Shown here piece after piece: positions 35,115-42,947 of a DNA stretch of 64,000 bases. Position 1 is the first letter of the stretch. Each line of letters begins with the position of its first letter. The stretch is from an uncultured Methylococcaceae bacterium. Lineage in GTDB: Bacteria; Pseudomonadota; Gammaproteobacteria; Methylococcales; Methylomonadaceae. Location: positions 1 through 64,000 of the forward strand of contig CAJADF010000113.1 in NCBI GenBank assembly GCA_903938485.1, read 5' to 3'. The notes below the pieces were generated by a model. It worked only from the letters and a program-made list of their open reading frames with translations. It was not told the DNA's origin and made no database searches. Both the position numbers and the translations under genes were made by a program.

Positions 35115-37118
35115 ATGGCTAAACTAAACCCCGAACAACTTGCAGCGGTTAAAGCAATCGATCATCCTTTATTAGTATTAGCTGGCGCTGGTAGTGGTAA
35201 AACGCGCGTTATTACCGAAAAAATAGCTTATTTAGTTAAACAAGGCCTACCCGCCCGTCATATTGCTGCGGTAACTTTTACTAACAAAGCCGCGAGAGAA
35301 ATGAAGAGTCGAGTCTCTAAACTACTGGACGCATCAGAAACTCGAGGCTTAAGAGTGTCGACCTTTCATTCTTTGGGTTTAGATATTTTAAGAAAGGAAT
35401 ATAAGACCTTAGCTTATAAAGCCGCGATTACGCTATTTGATGAACAAGACAAACTCACGCTATTAAAAAACCTGATTAATTATGGTGCAAAGGATTGTGA
35501 TATTGATCAGGTTGATAGTTACTCACAACAAATTGGGCAATGGAAAAATGCCTTTATAACACCGGATCAAGCCTTAGTTTCTGCCACGCAAGATAAACAG
35601 GCCAGTGCTGTGCTTTATGAAGAATATACGCGCAGTTTAAAAGCCTATAACGCAGTCGATTTTGACGATTTGATTTTATTACCGGTATTGTTATTTCAAC
35701 AACACCCAAATATTTTAGAAAAGTGGCAAAATAAAATTCGCTATTTATTAGTGGATGAATATCAAGACACTAATATAACCCAGTATCAACTTGTTAAACT
35801 CATTGCTGGAAAGCTTGGTCGCTTTACGGTGGTGGGTGATGATGACCAATCTATTTACGCATGGCGTGGTGCACAACCTGAGAACTTAGCGCAATTACAA
35901 AAAGATTTCTCGCGCTTACAAGTCGTTAAGCTTGAACAAAACTATCGTTCAACAGGTCGAATTCTTAAAGTAGCTAACCATTTAATCGCCAACAACCCCC
36001 ATACTTTTGAGAAACGCTTGTGGAGTGAATTAGGTTATGGTGACCCACTACGCGTGCTGAGTCATAAGAATGATAAAATTGAAGCACAACAAGTAGTCTC
36101 TGAAATTGTGCATCATAAATTTAGAACCGGTAGTCGTTATCAAGATTACGCCATTCTCTATCGAGGTAATCATCAAAGTCGCTTATTTGAACAAAGTCTA
36201 CGGGAAAATAATATCCCCTATTTAATTAGTGGTAGCACCTCATTTTTTGCCTATTCCGAGGTAAAAGATGTATTAGCGTATTTGCGTTTGTTTGTTAACC
36301 CCGATGATGATGCCGCTTATTTAAGGGTTATTAATACACCTAGAAGAGAAATTGGCCCAACCACTTTAGAAAAACTGGGTAGTTATGCCAATGAACGCCA
36401 CATTAGTTTATTTTCTGCGAGTTCTGAATTTGGGTTAAGTCAAAAACTCAGTGAGAAATCAGTCCAGCGCTTACATAAATTTAAAAACCTTATAACTCAG
36501 ACGGCCCAACAAATTGAGCGTGGTGATACTTTTGCCATAATTGAACAATTTATTGCTCAAATCGGCTATGAACAATTTTTAAAAGAAGAAAGTAAAACTA
36601 AAGAAGGTGCTGACCGTAAAATCAAGAATGTCTTTGAACTGATTGAATGGTTAAAACGTATCGCCGATAAAGAAACCACAGAACAAAAACCCTTAGCAGA
36701 AATTGTCTCAAAAATTCTACTCATGGATATTATGGAGAGAAACCAAGAAGAGGAAGTCAGCGAACAAGTGAGCTTAATGACTTTACATGCTGCAAAAGGC
36801 TTAGAGTTTCCGCATGTATTTTTAATTGGCATCGAAGAAAATATTCTGCCGCATCAAAGCAGTATTGATACAGACAACATTGAAGAGGAACGGCGTTTAG
36901 CTTATGTAGGTATCACTCGCGCTCAACGCACCTGTACTTTTAGTTATTGCACACACAGAAAACGTTATGGCGAAATAACAGAGTGCGAACCCAGTCGGTT
37001 TTTAAATGAACTCCCCGCAGAAGATTTAGAGTGGATTAACAAAAACCAACTTACCCCTGAAGTGATTAAAGAACGAGGCAAAGCAAATCTAGCCAATTTA
37101 AAATCCATGCTGTCTTAA
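35115..37118 (+). CDS. rep: ATP-dependent DNA helicase Rep
   Basis: A 667-residue UvrD/Rep-type superfamily 1A helicase. Walker A is AGAGSGKT at residues 23-30, and motif II is LLVDEYQDTN near residue 215. The family motifs VGDDDQSIYAWRGAQPEN, LEQNYRS and MTLHAAKGLEFPHVFLIG follow in order, with the last helicase motif EERRLAYVGITRAQ near residue 600. Length and the VGDDDQSIY sequence fit Rep better than UvrD, which is longer at the C terminus. Rep moves 3' to 5' and helps replication forks pass protein blocks. Confidence 0.92.
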   Translation: MAKLNPEQLAAVKAIDHPLLVLAGAGSGKTRVITEKIAYLVKQGLPARHIAAVTFTNKAAREMKSRVSKLLDASETRGLRVSTFHSLGLDILRKEYKTLAYKAAITLFDEQDKLTLLKNLINYGAKDCDIDQVDSYSQQIGQWKNAFITPDQALVSATQDKQASAVLYEEYTRSLKAYNAVDFDDLILLPVLLFQQHPNILEKWQNKIRYLLVDEYQDTNITQYQLVKLIAGKLGRFTVVGDDDQSIYAWRGAQPENLAQLQKDFSRLQVVKLEQNYRSTGRILKVANHLIANNPHTFEKRLWSELGYGDPLRVLSHKNDKIEAQQVVSEIVHHKFRTGSRYQDYAILYRGNHQSRLFEQSLRENNIPYLISGSTSFFAYSEVKDVLAYLRLFVNPDDDAAYLRVINTPRREIGPTTLEKLGSYANERHISLFSASSEFGLSQKLSEKSVQRLHKFKNLITQTAQQIERGDTFAIIEQFIAQIGYEQFLKEESKTKEGADRKIKNVFELIEWLKRIADKETTEQKPLAEIVSKILLMDIMERNQEEEVSEQVSLMTLHAAKGLEFPHVFLIGIEENILPHQSSIDTDNIEEERRLAYVGITRAQRTCTFSYCTHRKRYGEITECEPSRFLNELPAEDLEWINKNQLTPEVIKERGKANLANLKSMLS

Positions 37119-37296
37119 TCATTTACTGAGCCCTTAAAAAAACTAATTTTTTTTTGCACAACGGAATAGTGCTCTACCAGCCTGAGCCATGATCAAAAGT
37201 TCGGATTCACCTAAGAGAGGCATTAAGTTTGACCATTGCAGAGAAATGTATGATATGTTGCTCGTTAATGCTCGTCAAAATTAAGGCTCTTAAATC

Positions 37297-37683
37297 GTGA
37301 AAAACTTAGCAACTCTGCTGTTTACAGTCTTAGCTCTTGAAGGTTGTGTTCGTATCCTTGAGACCAATAATCCTGATGAACCGCACGATTATTTTCAAGA
37401 TGCCTCAAATTGCAATGACTCCAGCCAGCAATTCCAAACTATGAATGTGCCCAGTGGCATGTCTCAAACTACCATACAGATACCTTTAGGTTTGGATAAA
37501 AATAAATATATTGACTGTATGAAACAAAAAGGCTGGTCAGTGTTACCACCCAAGACATTTGAAATTGAAAACTTGGATTCACACTGTAAAAAGCTAAATC
37601 AAGAAACTCCAGAATCACTTAAAAGCCCTGCAGAATGCATAAAACATAACCAACTTACTATAGAGGTGTTACCTAATAAATAG
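37297..37683 (+). CDS. Small putative lipoprotein
   Basis: A 128-residue protein with a lipoprotein-like signal: a basic start, a hydrophobic stretch and Cys17 in LALEGCVR (Glu at -2 is unusual for a lipobox). It begins at GTG. The mature part has several cysteines (Asn-Cys, Asp-Cys-Met, His-Cys, Glu-Cys), which suggests two disulphides in the periplasm. I do not recognise the family; short regions such as DKNKYIDCMKQKGW are common in small entericidin-like or uncharacterised lipoproteins. It has an isolated position between rep and the metallophosphoesterase gene. Confidence 0.6.
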   Translation: MKNLATLLFTVLALEGCVRILETNNPDEPHDYFQDASNCNDSSQQFQTMNVPSGMSQTTIQIPLGLDKNKYIDCMKQKGWSVLPPKTFEIENLDSHCKKLNQETPESLKSPAECIKHNQLTIEVLPNK

Positions 37684-37771
37684 GGATTAAAACATAAAAA
37701 ACCATCAAATAATTAGCTTAACCATAATAATAGTAAGTTTGAAATGTTAAACGGTAATACATTTCATTAGC

Positions 37772-37789
37772 TTGTCATATTAGTTTCAT
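37772..37789 (+). promoter_or_regulatory. Pho-box-like PhoB binding site
   Basis: TTGTCAT and GTTTCAT, spaced by 4 A/T bases (ATTA), match the PhoB direct-repeat consensus CTGTCAT-N4-CTGTCAT at 6 of 7 and 5 of 7 positions. It lies 72 bases before the metallophosphoesterase start, in the position where Pho boxes replace the -35 element. The fit is imperfect, so this is a candidate only. Confidence 0.5.
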
Positions 37790-37861
37790 AATTTCGCAAT
37801 ACTACTGCAACATTTCTAGACTATTTTAAGGATTCCATAAACCATATTCGGGACTCTATAA

Positions 37862-39175
37862 ATGTTTGCTTTAAAATTTGCTACTAAAAAACAGCAGGCT
37901 TTTCTTGCTGCTAGTTTAACGCTAGGCTCTGTATTCTTTACAGCACCTGCTTCAGCTGTTGTTGATCCAGTTATCTTAACTTTTTCTACAGTAGGTGACT
38001 CTAGACAAGATCCTTTAAAACCAGATCCTAGCCTTAAAAAAACAGATATGATTGGCGTTGGTAACTGCCAAGTGACTTATGCAATATCTAACGGTGCTAC
38101 GCCTCCTGTCTACAACAATACTGGCACAACACCTAACCCAGGTTTAAGTGGTCAAGACTGTAAATGGTTACAAAACTCAACCGCTTGGTCACGTATTATG
38201 CGTACTATTCAAGCTCAAAAATCACAAATGTTGTTCTTCAATGGCGACATGATTATGGGCTATGCTAAAGCTGGGGTTCCTGTGACTCGTAATACAGCCA
38301 ATACTGCAGTGGCTGCAGCTTCTGAAGTGGCAATCACTAGCCCTGCTGTTACTGATGTGCTAAATTCTGACATCATGCAAGTCTATAAACAATACGGTTT
38401 CTGGAGAGGCATGGTAGCTACTCTTATGGAAACAGGCACTTATGTTGTTCCTGTTCCTGGTAACCACGAAACACAATGTAGTCGTTGTGGTAAAACGGCT
38501 CAAGTTGAAAACGAAAATGCTTGGCGTGACAACATGGGTGATTTGATTCTTGATACTACAAGATTCACAACTCTAGTAGGTACTGCGGCAACAAACTTTT
38601 CAAACTCAAGTGGCTCAGCTGACAGTTTAACTACTGATCAATCACAATTAAGCTATTCATTTGATGTAGGTCAATCACATTTCGCTATCATCAACACTGA
38701 TCCAGTAGGCCATGATGGTTATGCACCAACTACTTGGTTAGAAGCTGATTTGACTGCTGCTGAAGCGCGTGGTGTAAAACGTAACTTTGTTTTTGGTCAT
38801 AAAGCTGCTTATTTCTATGCTTACACAGGTTCTGCTGCAAGCTCTACATCTTCTTTAAACAATAAAGATGCTGCAGCAGCTACTGCTTTCTGGACGACTA
38901 TTAACAACCACAAAGCAACTTACTTTTGTGGCCATGAACATATCTATAATGTTTCAAGACCAAGCTTATTGAACTCTTACCAAGTATTAGTCGGTGCAGG
39001 TGGATCTCCATTTGAAACTTCAACAGCAACTTCTGTTGTTAATGATCGTATGTACTCTTGGGCTACTGTTAAAGTTTTCCAAAGTGGTGCAGTACAAATG
39101 GACACTTGGGGCTTTGATCCAACTATGACTAATCCAGTGGTAAAATTGGAAACAATCCAATTGACTCATTTCTAA
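37862..39175 (+). CDS. Exported metallophosphoesterase (calcineurin-like)
   Basis: The 437-residue protein has a signal peptide ending APASA (about residue 32). The metal-binding motifs of the calcineurin-like phosphoesterase fold follow in order: GDSR (45-48), FNGDM (126-130), GNHE (200-203), a GHK segment (FVFGHKAAYF) and CGHEH near residue 360. The first motif is the GDxR variant rather than GDxHG. A C-x2-C pair (C206, C209) follows the GNHE loop. It should hydrolyse phosphate esters in the periplasm or on the surface. A Pho-box-like site precedes it, and a sorting-signal protein follows 23 bases later, probably in the same operon. Confidence 0.85.
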   Translation: MFALKFATKKQQAFLAASLTLGSVFFTAPASAVVDPVILTFSTVGDSRQDPLKPDPSLKKTDMIGVGNCQVTYAISNGATPPVYNNTGTTPNPGLSGQDCKWLQNSTAWSRIMRTIQAQKSQMLFFNGDMIMGYAKAGVPVTRNTANTAVAAASEVAITSPAVTDVLNSDIMQVYKQYGFWRGMVATLMETGTYVVPVPGNHETQCSRCGKTAQVENENAWRDNMGDLILDTTRFTTLVGTAATNFSNSSGSADSLTTDQSQLSYSFDVGQSHFAIINTDPVGHDGYAPTTWLEADLTAAEARGVKRNFVFGHKAAYFYAYTGSAASSTSSLNNKDAAAATAFWTTINNHKATYFCGHEHIYNVSRPSLLNSYQVLVGAGGSPFETSTATSVVNDRMYSWATVKVFQSGAVQMDTWGFDPTMTNPVVKLETIQLTHF

Positions 39176-39198
39176 GCTTGATAGACTAGGAATTTATT

Positions 39199-39837
39199 AT
39201 GAAAAAATTAACACGTTCTTTAGGCTTAATGGCTTTATTAGCATTAAGTTTAAGTGCGCCAGTAAAAGCGGATTTGATAGTGAATACAGGTACACCTGAT
39301 TTAACTGGCTCACCTTTATCATTAGATAGTTATCAATGGTTAGCAGCTGAATTTACTACAACAGCTTCTGCTTCACAAATTGACGCGCTACAAGGCTATA
39401 TTACTGCTCAAGACTCAAATCAAGCAGGAAACACCTTTACTGTTGCTTTATATGGCAATACTACTAACAATGCTAGCAAAGATATTCCTGACCTACTTAC
39501 TGGTGAATTGTTTTCACAACAAACCACTTATGCTGTGGATGGTTGGAATGGTTTACAAGGCTTAAACGTAACTTTAGATCCAGGTACGTATTGGGTTGCC
39601 TTTGAAGTACGCGCAACTGATACATTAGCGGGTTTAATGCCAGTGTACGCTCCTAGCCCAGTACAAACTGCTTATAATGACAATACAGCAAACTTTGGTT
39701 ATGTTCCTACAACAGGAACGGCCTATAACTTTGGTGTACAAGTGAGTGCTGTTCCAGTACCACCCGCATTATGGTTATTTGCTACGGGTTTATTTGCAAT
39801 GATTGGCCGCCGCTTTGGTAAACGTCAAGTTGCATAA
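39199..39837 (+). CDS. Secreted protein with PEP-CTERM-like C-terminal sorting signal
   Basis: The 212-residue protein has a signal peptide (MKKLTRSLGLMALLALSLS, cleaved near residue 24), an Asp/Thr-rich beta-sandwich-like body, and a C-terminal tripartite signal: the motif VPVPPALWLF, a hydrophobic helix, and a basic end (RRFGKRQVA). This is the PEP-CTERM/VPxPA variant that an exosortase recognises, cutting and attaching the protein at the cell surface or releasing it into exopolysaccharide. The body fits the 'choice-of-anchor' type of surface proteins. No exosortase gene is in the window. A strong terminator follows. Confidence 0.82.
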   Translation: MKKLTRSLGLMALLALSLSAPVKADLIVNTGTPDLTGSPLSLDSYQWLAAEFTTTASASQIDALQGYITAQDSNQAGNTFTVALYGNTTNNASKDIPDLLTGELFSQQTTYAVDGWNGLQGLNVTLDPGTYWVAFEVRATDTLAGLMPVYAPSPVQTAYNDNTANFGYVPTTGTAYNFGVQVSAVPVPPALWLFATGLFAMIGRRFGKRQVA

Positions 39838-39857
39838 AATATCTGTTGAATAAAGAA

Positions 39858-39893
39858 ACGCCGACTTGTTGATATACAGTCGGCGTTTTTTTT
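39858..39893 (+). terminator. Rho-independent terminator
   Basis: A perfect stem ACGCCGACT/AGTCGGCGT with an 11-base loop is followed by eight or more T. It ends the metallophosphoesterase and surface-protein unit. Confidence 0.92.
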
Positions 39894-40133
39894 ACCTAAA
39901 TTTTATATGTCCATTAGTACGCCAAACTGTTTATATTTCAACACCTGACAATCAACTAGTGTTTATCAGCAAACACATCCTCTGTTCAATATTTCATAAA
40001 AATCCATTTTAATCATAGCGTTAAAAAGCTGGCATCAGTCGTGCTTTATTACTAAGCAAGACTTAGAAAACAATACCTCTAAGTACCATAAACTTTAAAC
40101 AATTAACTTGATTCACTTACACTATTTTCTATT

Positions 40134-40826
40134 ATGACTAACTATAATATTCTCGTTGTTGAAAATGACGACGCCATTAGAGAAATGTTGATGTTTATTC
40201 TTGAAAAGGCTGGTTTTAAACCTACTGCAGCAACTACTATTCTGCAAGCACAAATGGCAGTAGATACTGAGGACTTTGATTTAATCTTATTAGATTGGAA
40301 ATTACAAGACAATAACGGCATCAACTGGGCCAACAAACTAAAAAAAGATCCAGCTCATAAAAACATTCCCGTGATATTTTCAATTGCTCGCGGTGAAGAA
40401 GACTTTATTATTAACGGTCTTGATACTAACGCAGATGATTATGTCACTAAACCTTTTTCACCTAATGAACTCATTGCTCGTGTAAGGGTTGCGTTGCTGA
40501 GACAAGGTAAAAATCAACGTGAATCCCAAATTGTCGCAGGGGGTATTACCTTAGATACCGATCAACGTCGTTTAGGCATTGGCGATCGATGGTTAGAAGT
40601 GGGGCCGACCCGCTTCAGGCTGATGCACTTCTTTATGACACATCCCAATAAAGCCTACACACGTACGCAATTACTTGATCAAATATGGGGGCGTAAGGTT
40701 TATATTGAAGAAAGAACAATCGACGTGCATATACGACGTTTAAGACAAACACTTGAGGAACATGGAAAAAAAGACATCGTACAAACCGTCCATGGTTTTG
40801 GTTATCGATTTACTCTAGCCGCATAG
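40134..40826 (+). CDS. phoB: PhoB-like OmpR-family response regulator with atypical receiver
   Basis: The 230-residue protein has a receiver domain (1-120) and an OmpR/PhoB winged-helix DNA-binding domain (130-230; GPTRFRLMHFFMTHP, RTIDVHIRRLRQTLEEHG and TVHGFGYRF match PhoB). The phospho-acceptor is D54 in LILLDWKLQD, and K106 is present in TKPFSP. Two positions of the canonical pocket differ: the second acid after the N-terminal strand is Asn11 (VVEND against PhoB's VVEDE), and the conserved Thr is Ile84 (FSIARG against MLTARG). No phoR follows. It may be a PhoB paralogue that works without, or with altered, phosphorylation. The symbol is assigned by family. Confidence 0.82.
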   Translation: MTNYNILVVENDDAIREMLMFILEKAGFKPTAATTILQAQMAVDTEDFDLILLDWKLQDNNGINWANKLKKDPAHKNIPVIFSIARGEEDFIINGLDTNADDYVTKPFSPNELIARVRVALLRQGKNQRESQIVAGGITLDTDQRRLGIGDRWLEVGPTRFRLMHFFMTHPNKAYTRTQLLDQIWGRKVYIEERTIDVHIRRLRQTLEEHGKKDIVQTVHGFGYRFTLAA

Positions 40827-40880
40827 ACTAAAAATATATAGCACTGATTAATACTGTCATTTAAATCATTCTAAACAAAA

Positions 40881-40908
40881 AACAGGGCTTTATAGCCCTG
40901 TTTTTTTT
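40881..40908. terminator. Bidirectional terminator
   Basis: A perfect 9-base-pair stem (AACAGGGCT/AGCCCTGTT), a 4-base loop and a T run serve the PhoB-like gene on the plus strand. An A-rich left flank would serve the patatin gene on the minus strand. Confidence 0.85.
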
Positions 40909-40934
40909 ATGGCAACTCTACAAAAAATTAATGC

Positions 40935-42014
40935 CTAACTCCAAAACTGTTTAACTTGACTTGCCCCAGCGATGCCTCTTACAAAGCCGTAGGTTAACCC
41001 TTGACCAATCAACTTAGAATCTAATAAATCAACACTCTTTTTACCTGGCGGTAATCCAGCCGTCACTAATAAAGTTTTAGAACCTGTTTTATTGAGCGTT
41101 GTGATATCTTTCTGTAAGGAATTAGGTATTGCAGTTAAACTTAGACCCTCTTGTTTTGCTTGATCAGATCCATCATTTAATGAAAAAACCAGTACTCTCT
41201 TAGCGCCGATTAAAATATCTGCATGAGTAGTAGTCTGAGAAACGCCTCCGTCCATACAAGCGCGATCACCCAGCCAAACAGGAGGTTTTAAACCTGGCCA
41301 GGCATAACTCGCAGAACAAGCTTGTTCTATAGGAATATTATCAGCATGTGAAATAACCAAGCGTTCACCGGTATAACAATCACTGGCTGTAACATATAAT
41401 TTATCTGCCGGCCAATTTCTCTTACCGGCTAATCTTTTAATTGTCGCCTCATAGTCTTTAGGTATGCTGACGTGTGCTGCCATAGCCGCTTTACCTATCT
41501 CTTGAATACTATTAAGTTTTCCATCATTAACAGACAAACATAATTGCAATGCTCTTTTTTGACTTATATTAATTTTTCTATTAGCTACAAGCTCCATTAA
41601 TAACTTGGGCATATCGATAAAGAAATTAAGCTCGTTAATTAAATGCTGTAAATGACCCGTCGCAATAGCACTCCCAGCTATAGCACCAGCGGATGAACCC
41701 ACTATTATTTCTGCTATGCTTAAATTTACACCACTCTGATGTAGAGCATAAAAATACCCAATAGTCCAAGCCAACATGTAATCTCCACTCCCGCAAATTA
41801 ATAAAGCGCGATCTTTATTAATACCAGCCGAAGGGCTGTATGGTAGTGGATGGACTAAGTTTAAAGCAGATAAATTAGATTCTATTATCGACTCATCGCT
41901 ACTATCATTAAATGATTTTTGAAGTTTTGAATGAGCCGGTTTGGCAATAGTATTTGCTGCAAATGCAATACCGCTTGTAGCTAATATAAATTGACGACGA
42001 GATAATAACTTCAT
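40935..42014 (-). CDS. Patatin-like phospholipase
   Basis: The 359-residue protein has a twin-arginine-like N-terminal signal (SRRQFILATSGIAFA). The patatin catalytic dyad is visible: nucleophile S108 in the GSSAG elbow, preceded by the glycine-rich oxyanion segment LICGSGDY, and the catalytic Asp255 in DGGVSQ. Patatins hydrolyse acyl chains of lipids. The two arginines in the signal suggest Tat export, but the family is usually cytoplasmic or secreted in other ways. A small zinc-ribbon membrane-protein gene lies 9 bases upstream, and both probably form one unit. Confidence 0.87.
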   Translation of the reverse strand: MKLLSRRQFILATSGIAFAANTIAKPAHSKLQKSFNDSSDESIIESNLSALNLVHPLPYSPSAGINKDRALLICGSGDYMLAWTIGYFYALHQSGVNLSIAEIIVGSSAGAIAGSAIATGHLQHLINELNFFIDMPKLLMELVANRKINISQKRALQLCLSVNDGKLNSIQEIGKAAMAAHVSIPKDYEATIKRLAGKRNWPADKLYVTASDCYTGERLVISHADNIPIEQACSASYAWPGLKPPVWLGDRACMDGGVSQTTTHADILIGAKRVLVFSLNDGSDQAKQEGLSLTAIPNSLQKDITTLNKTGSKTLLVTAGLPPGKKSVDLLDSKLIGQGLTYGFVRGIAGASQVKQFWS

Positions 42015-42023
42015 TAAAAAAAA

Positions 42024-42347
42024 TTATTCAACTACAGGTTTAGAAGATAAATGTGCAATTATTATATCCATCACATAAGACCAAAAGATGACAACAAACA
42101 CCAACATAATAAACATATTTAATTTGTTTCTTAATGGACTTAATGGAATAAAAGGATTTTTAAACTTATTACGACTTTTAGTTAATTTTACAGTTGTGTA
42201 AGAGCATTTAGTATCAGAGCATTTAAATTGTCTCGTCCTAACAAACTTACCCACCAATTTATTGATACCTTTTCTATGAATTTTAAAAACTTCAGACCCG
42301 CAACGTGGGCAAGTCATTATCTTTTTTGTATTTCGATTCTCTAACAT
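42024..42347 (-). CDS. Small zinc-ribbon membrane protein
   Basis: The 107-residue protein starts with a Cys-x2-Cys knuckle (CPRCGSEVF), followed by a second Cys-x4-Cys pair (FKCSDTKCSYTTV), a layout like other zinc-ribbon families such as those seen in transposon-related or membrane-associated proteins. A hydrophobic helix near the C terminus (LNMFIMLVFVVIFWSYVMDIIIAHL) anchors it in the membrane. The function is unknown. It is upstream of, and close to, the patatin gene. Confidence 0.65.
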   Translation of the reverse strand: MLENRNTKKIMTCPRCGSEVFKIHRKGINKLVGKFVRTRQFKCSDTKCSYTTVKLTKSRNKFKNPFIPLSPLRNKLNMFIMLVFVVIFWSYVMDIIIAHLSSKPVVE

Positions 42348-42660
42348 AATTTCATAAAAAATAATATTTTAAAGCCTATCTTTATGCGTCACATCGACAA
42401 CAAGATAAGTATAACAAACTAATGTTATATGAATGAATGATAAATACAGCTTTTTACTCTACCATATAAAGCAAATTTCATGACTTACACTAGTTTGTAA
42501 ATATCCTCATTCAAGCTATATATTCAGATAACCCATCAAAACTCTAAAAAAAATCTTTATTTAAAAAACAATACCCATTTAATTAATAATAATATGATTT
42601 AAAACAAATAATTTATTTTTAAATTCTAAAACTTAATTTAGTTATTTAACATTAACACGC
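42348..42660. other. AT-rich intergenic region
   Basis: These bases, upstream of the zinc-ribbon gene, are very AT-rich and carry no reading frame of note. They should contain its minus-strand promoter, but no good -35/-10 pair stood out to me. Confidence 0.5.
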
Positions 42661-42673
42661 CAAAAATGCCACA

Positions 42674-42698
42674 CTGCGACAATTTGTCGCAGTTTTTT
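42674..42698 (+). terminator. Palindrome followed by T run (terminator or operator)
   Basis: CTGCGACAA and TTGTCGCAG are perfect complements separated by one T, and six T follow. It can act as a terminator on the plus strand, although no upstream plus-strand gene is known. Because it ends just before a promoter candidate, it may instead be an operator. Confidence 0.55.
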
Positions 42699-42699
42699 C

Positions 42700-42728
42700 T
42701 AGACAAGCTAATTTCTTTACTTTAGAAT
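42700..42728 (+). promoter_or_regulatory. Candidate sigma-70 promoter of the mepA leader
   Basis: TAGACA (42700-42705) and TAGAAT (42723-42728) are each one base from the consensus hexamers and are separated by an optimal 17 bases. Transcription would start near 42735. Confidence 0.6.
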
Positions 42729-42734
42729 GCACCC

Positions 42735-42914
42735 ACCTTAAGAGATGTACTGATGTTTTTGAAACTTAGTCTTTTCAGAAGGAGGAGGAAAGCGGCCAAA
42801 GGTATTTGGCAAAACAATAATAAAAACCGCTACTTATTTGAAACTGCTATGCACCCAGCAGTCGTCCATACAATAAAAAAAACAGGACGGAGCCCACTTA
42901 ATGTGGGCTTTTTT
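42735..42914 (+). ncRNA. Candidate structured leader or small RNA before mepA
   Basis: From the predicted start to the terminator at 42891-42914 there are about 180 bases. The stretch has a purine-rich GGAGGAGGAA at 42781, a hairpin CCAAA-GGTA-TTTGG (42796-42809) inside a larger GCGG/CCGC stem (42792-42830), a hairpin ACTGCT/AGCAGT (42843-42862), CGTCC/GGACG pairing (42863-42889) and the terminator hairpin. It could be an independent small RNA with GGA motifs (a possible CsrA/RsmA target) or an attenuating leader of mepA. An alternative is an N-terminal extension of MepA, since the frame stays open through it. Confidence 0.4.
42891..42914 (+). terminator. Rho-independent terminator directly before mepA
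   Basis: A perfect stem AGCCCAC/GTGGGCT with a 5-base loop is followed by TTTTT. It ends only 33 bases before the mepA ATG, and no promoter fits in that gap. Confidence 0.8.
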
Positions 42915-42947
42915 ATGCCCACAACCTCCTTAATTTTCTATAGTGAA

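Noticed and set aside
39991..40016. Possible Pho box before the PhoB-like gene
   Set aside because: TTTCAT-like pieces occur, but the spacing is 9-10 instead of 11 bases and the matches are weak.
42753..42947. N-terminal extension of MepA
   Set aside because: The extension is encoded by a structured leader with a terminator, and the signal peptide begins at 42948.
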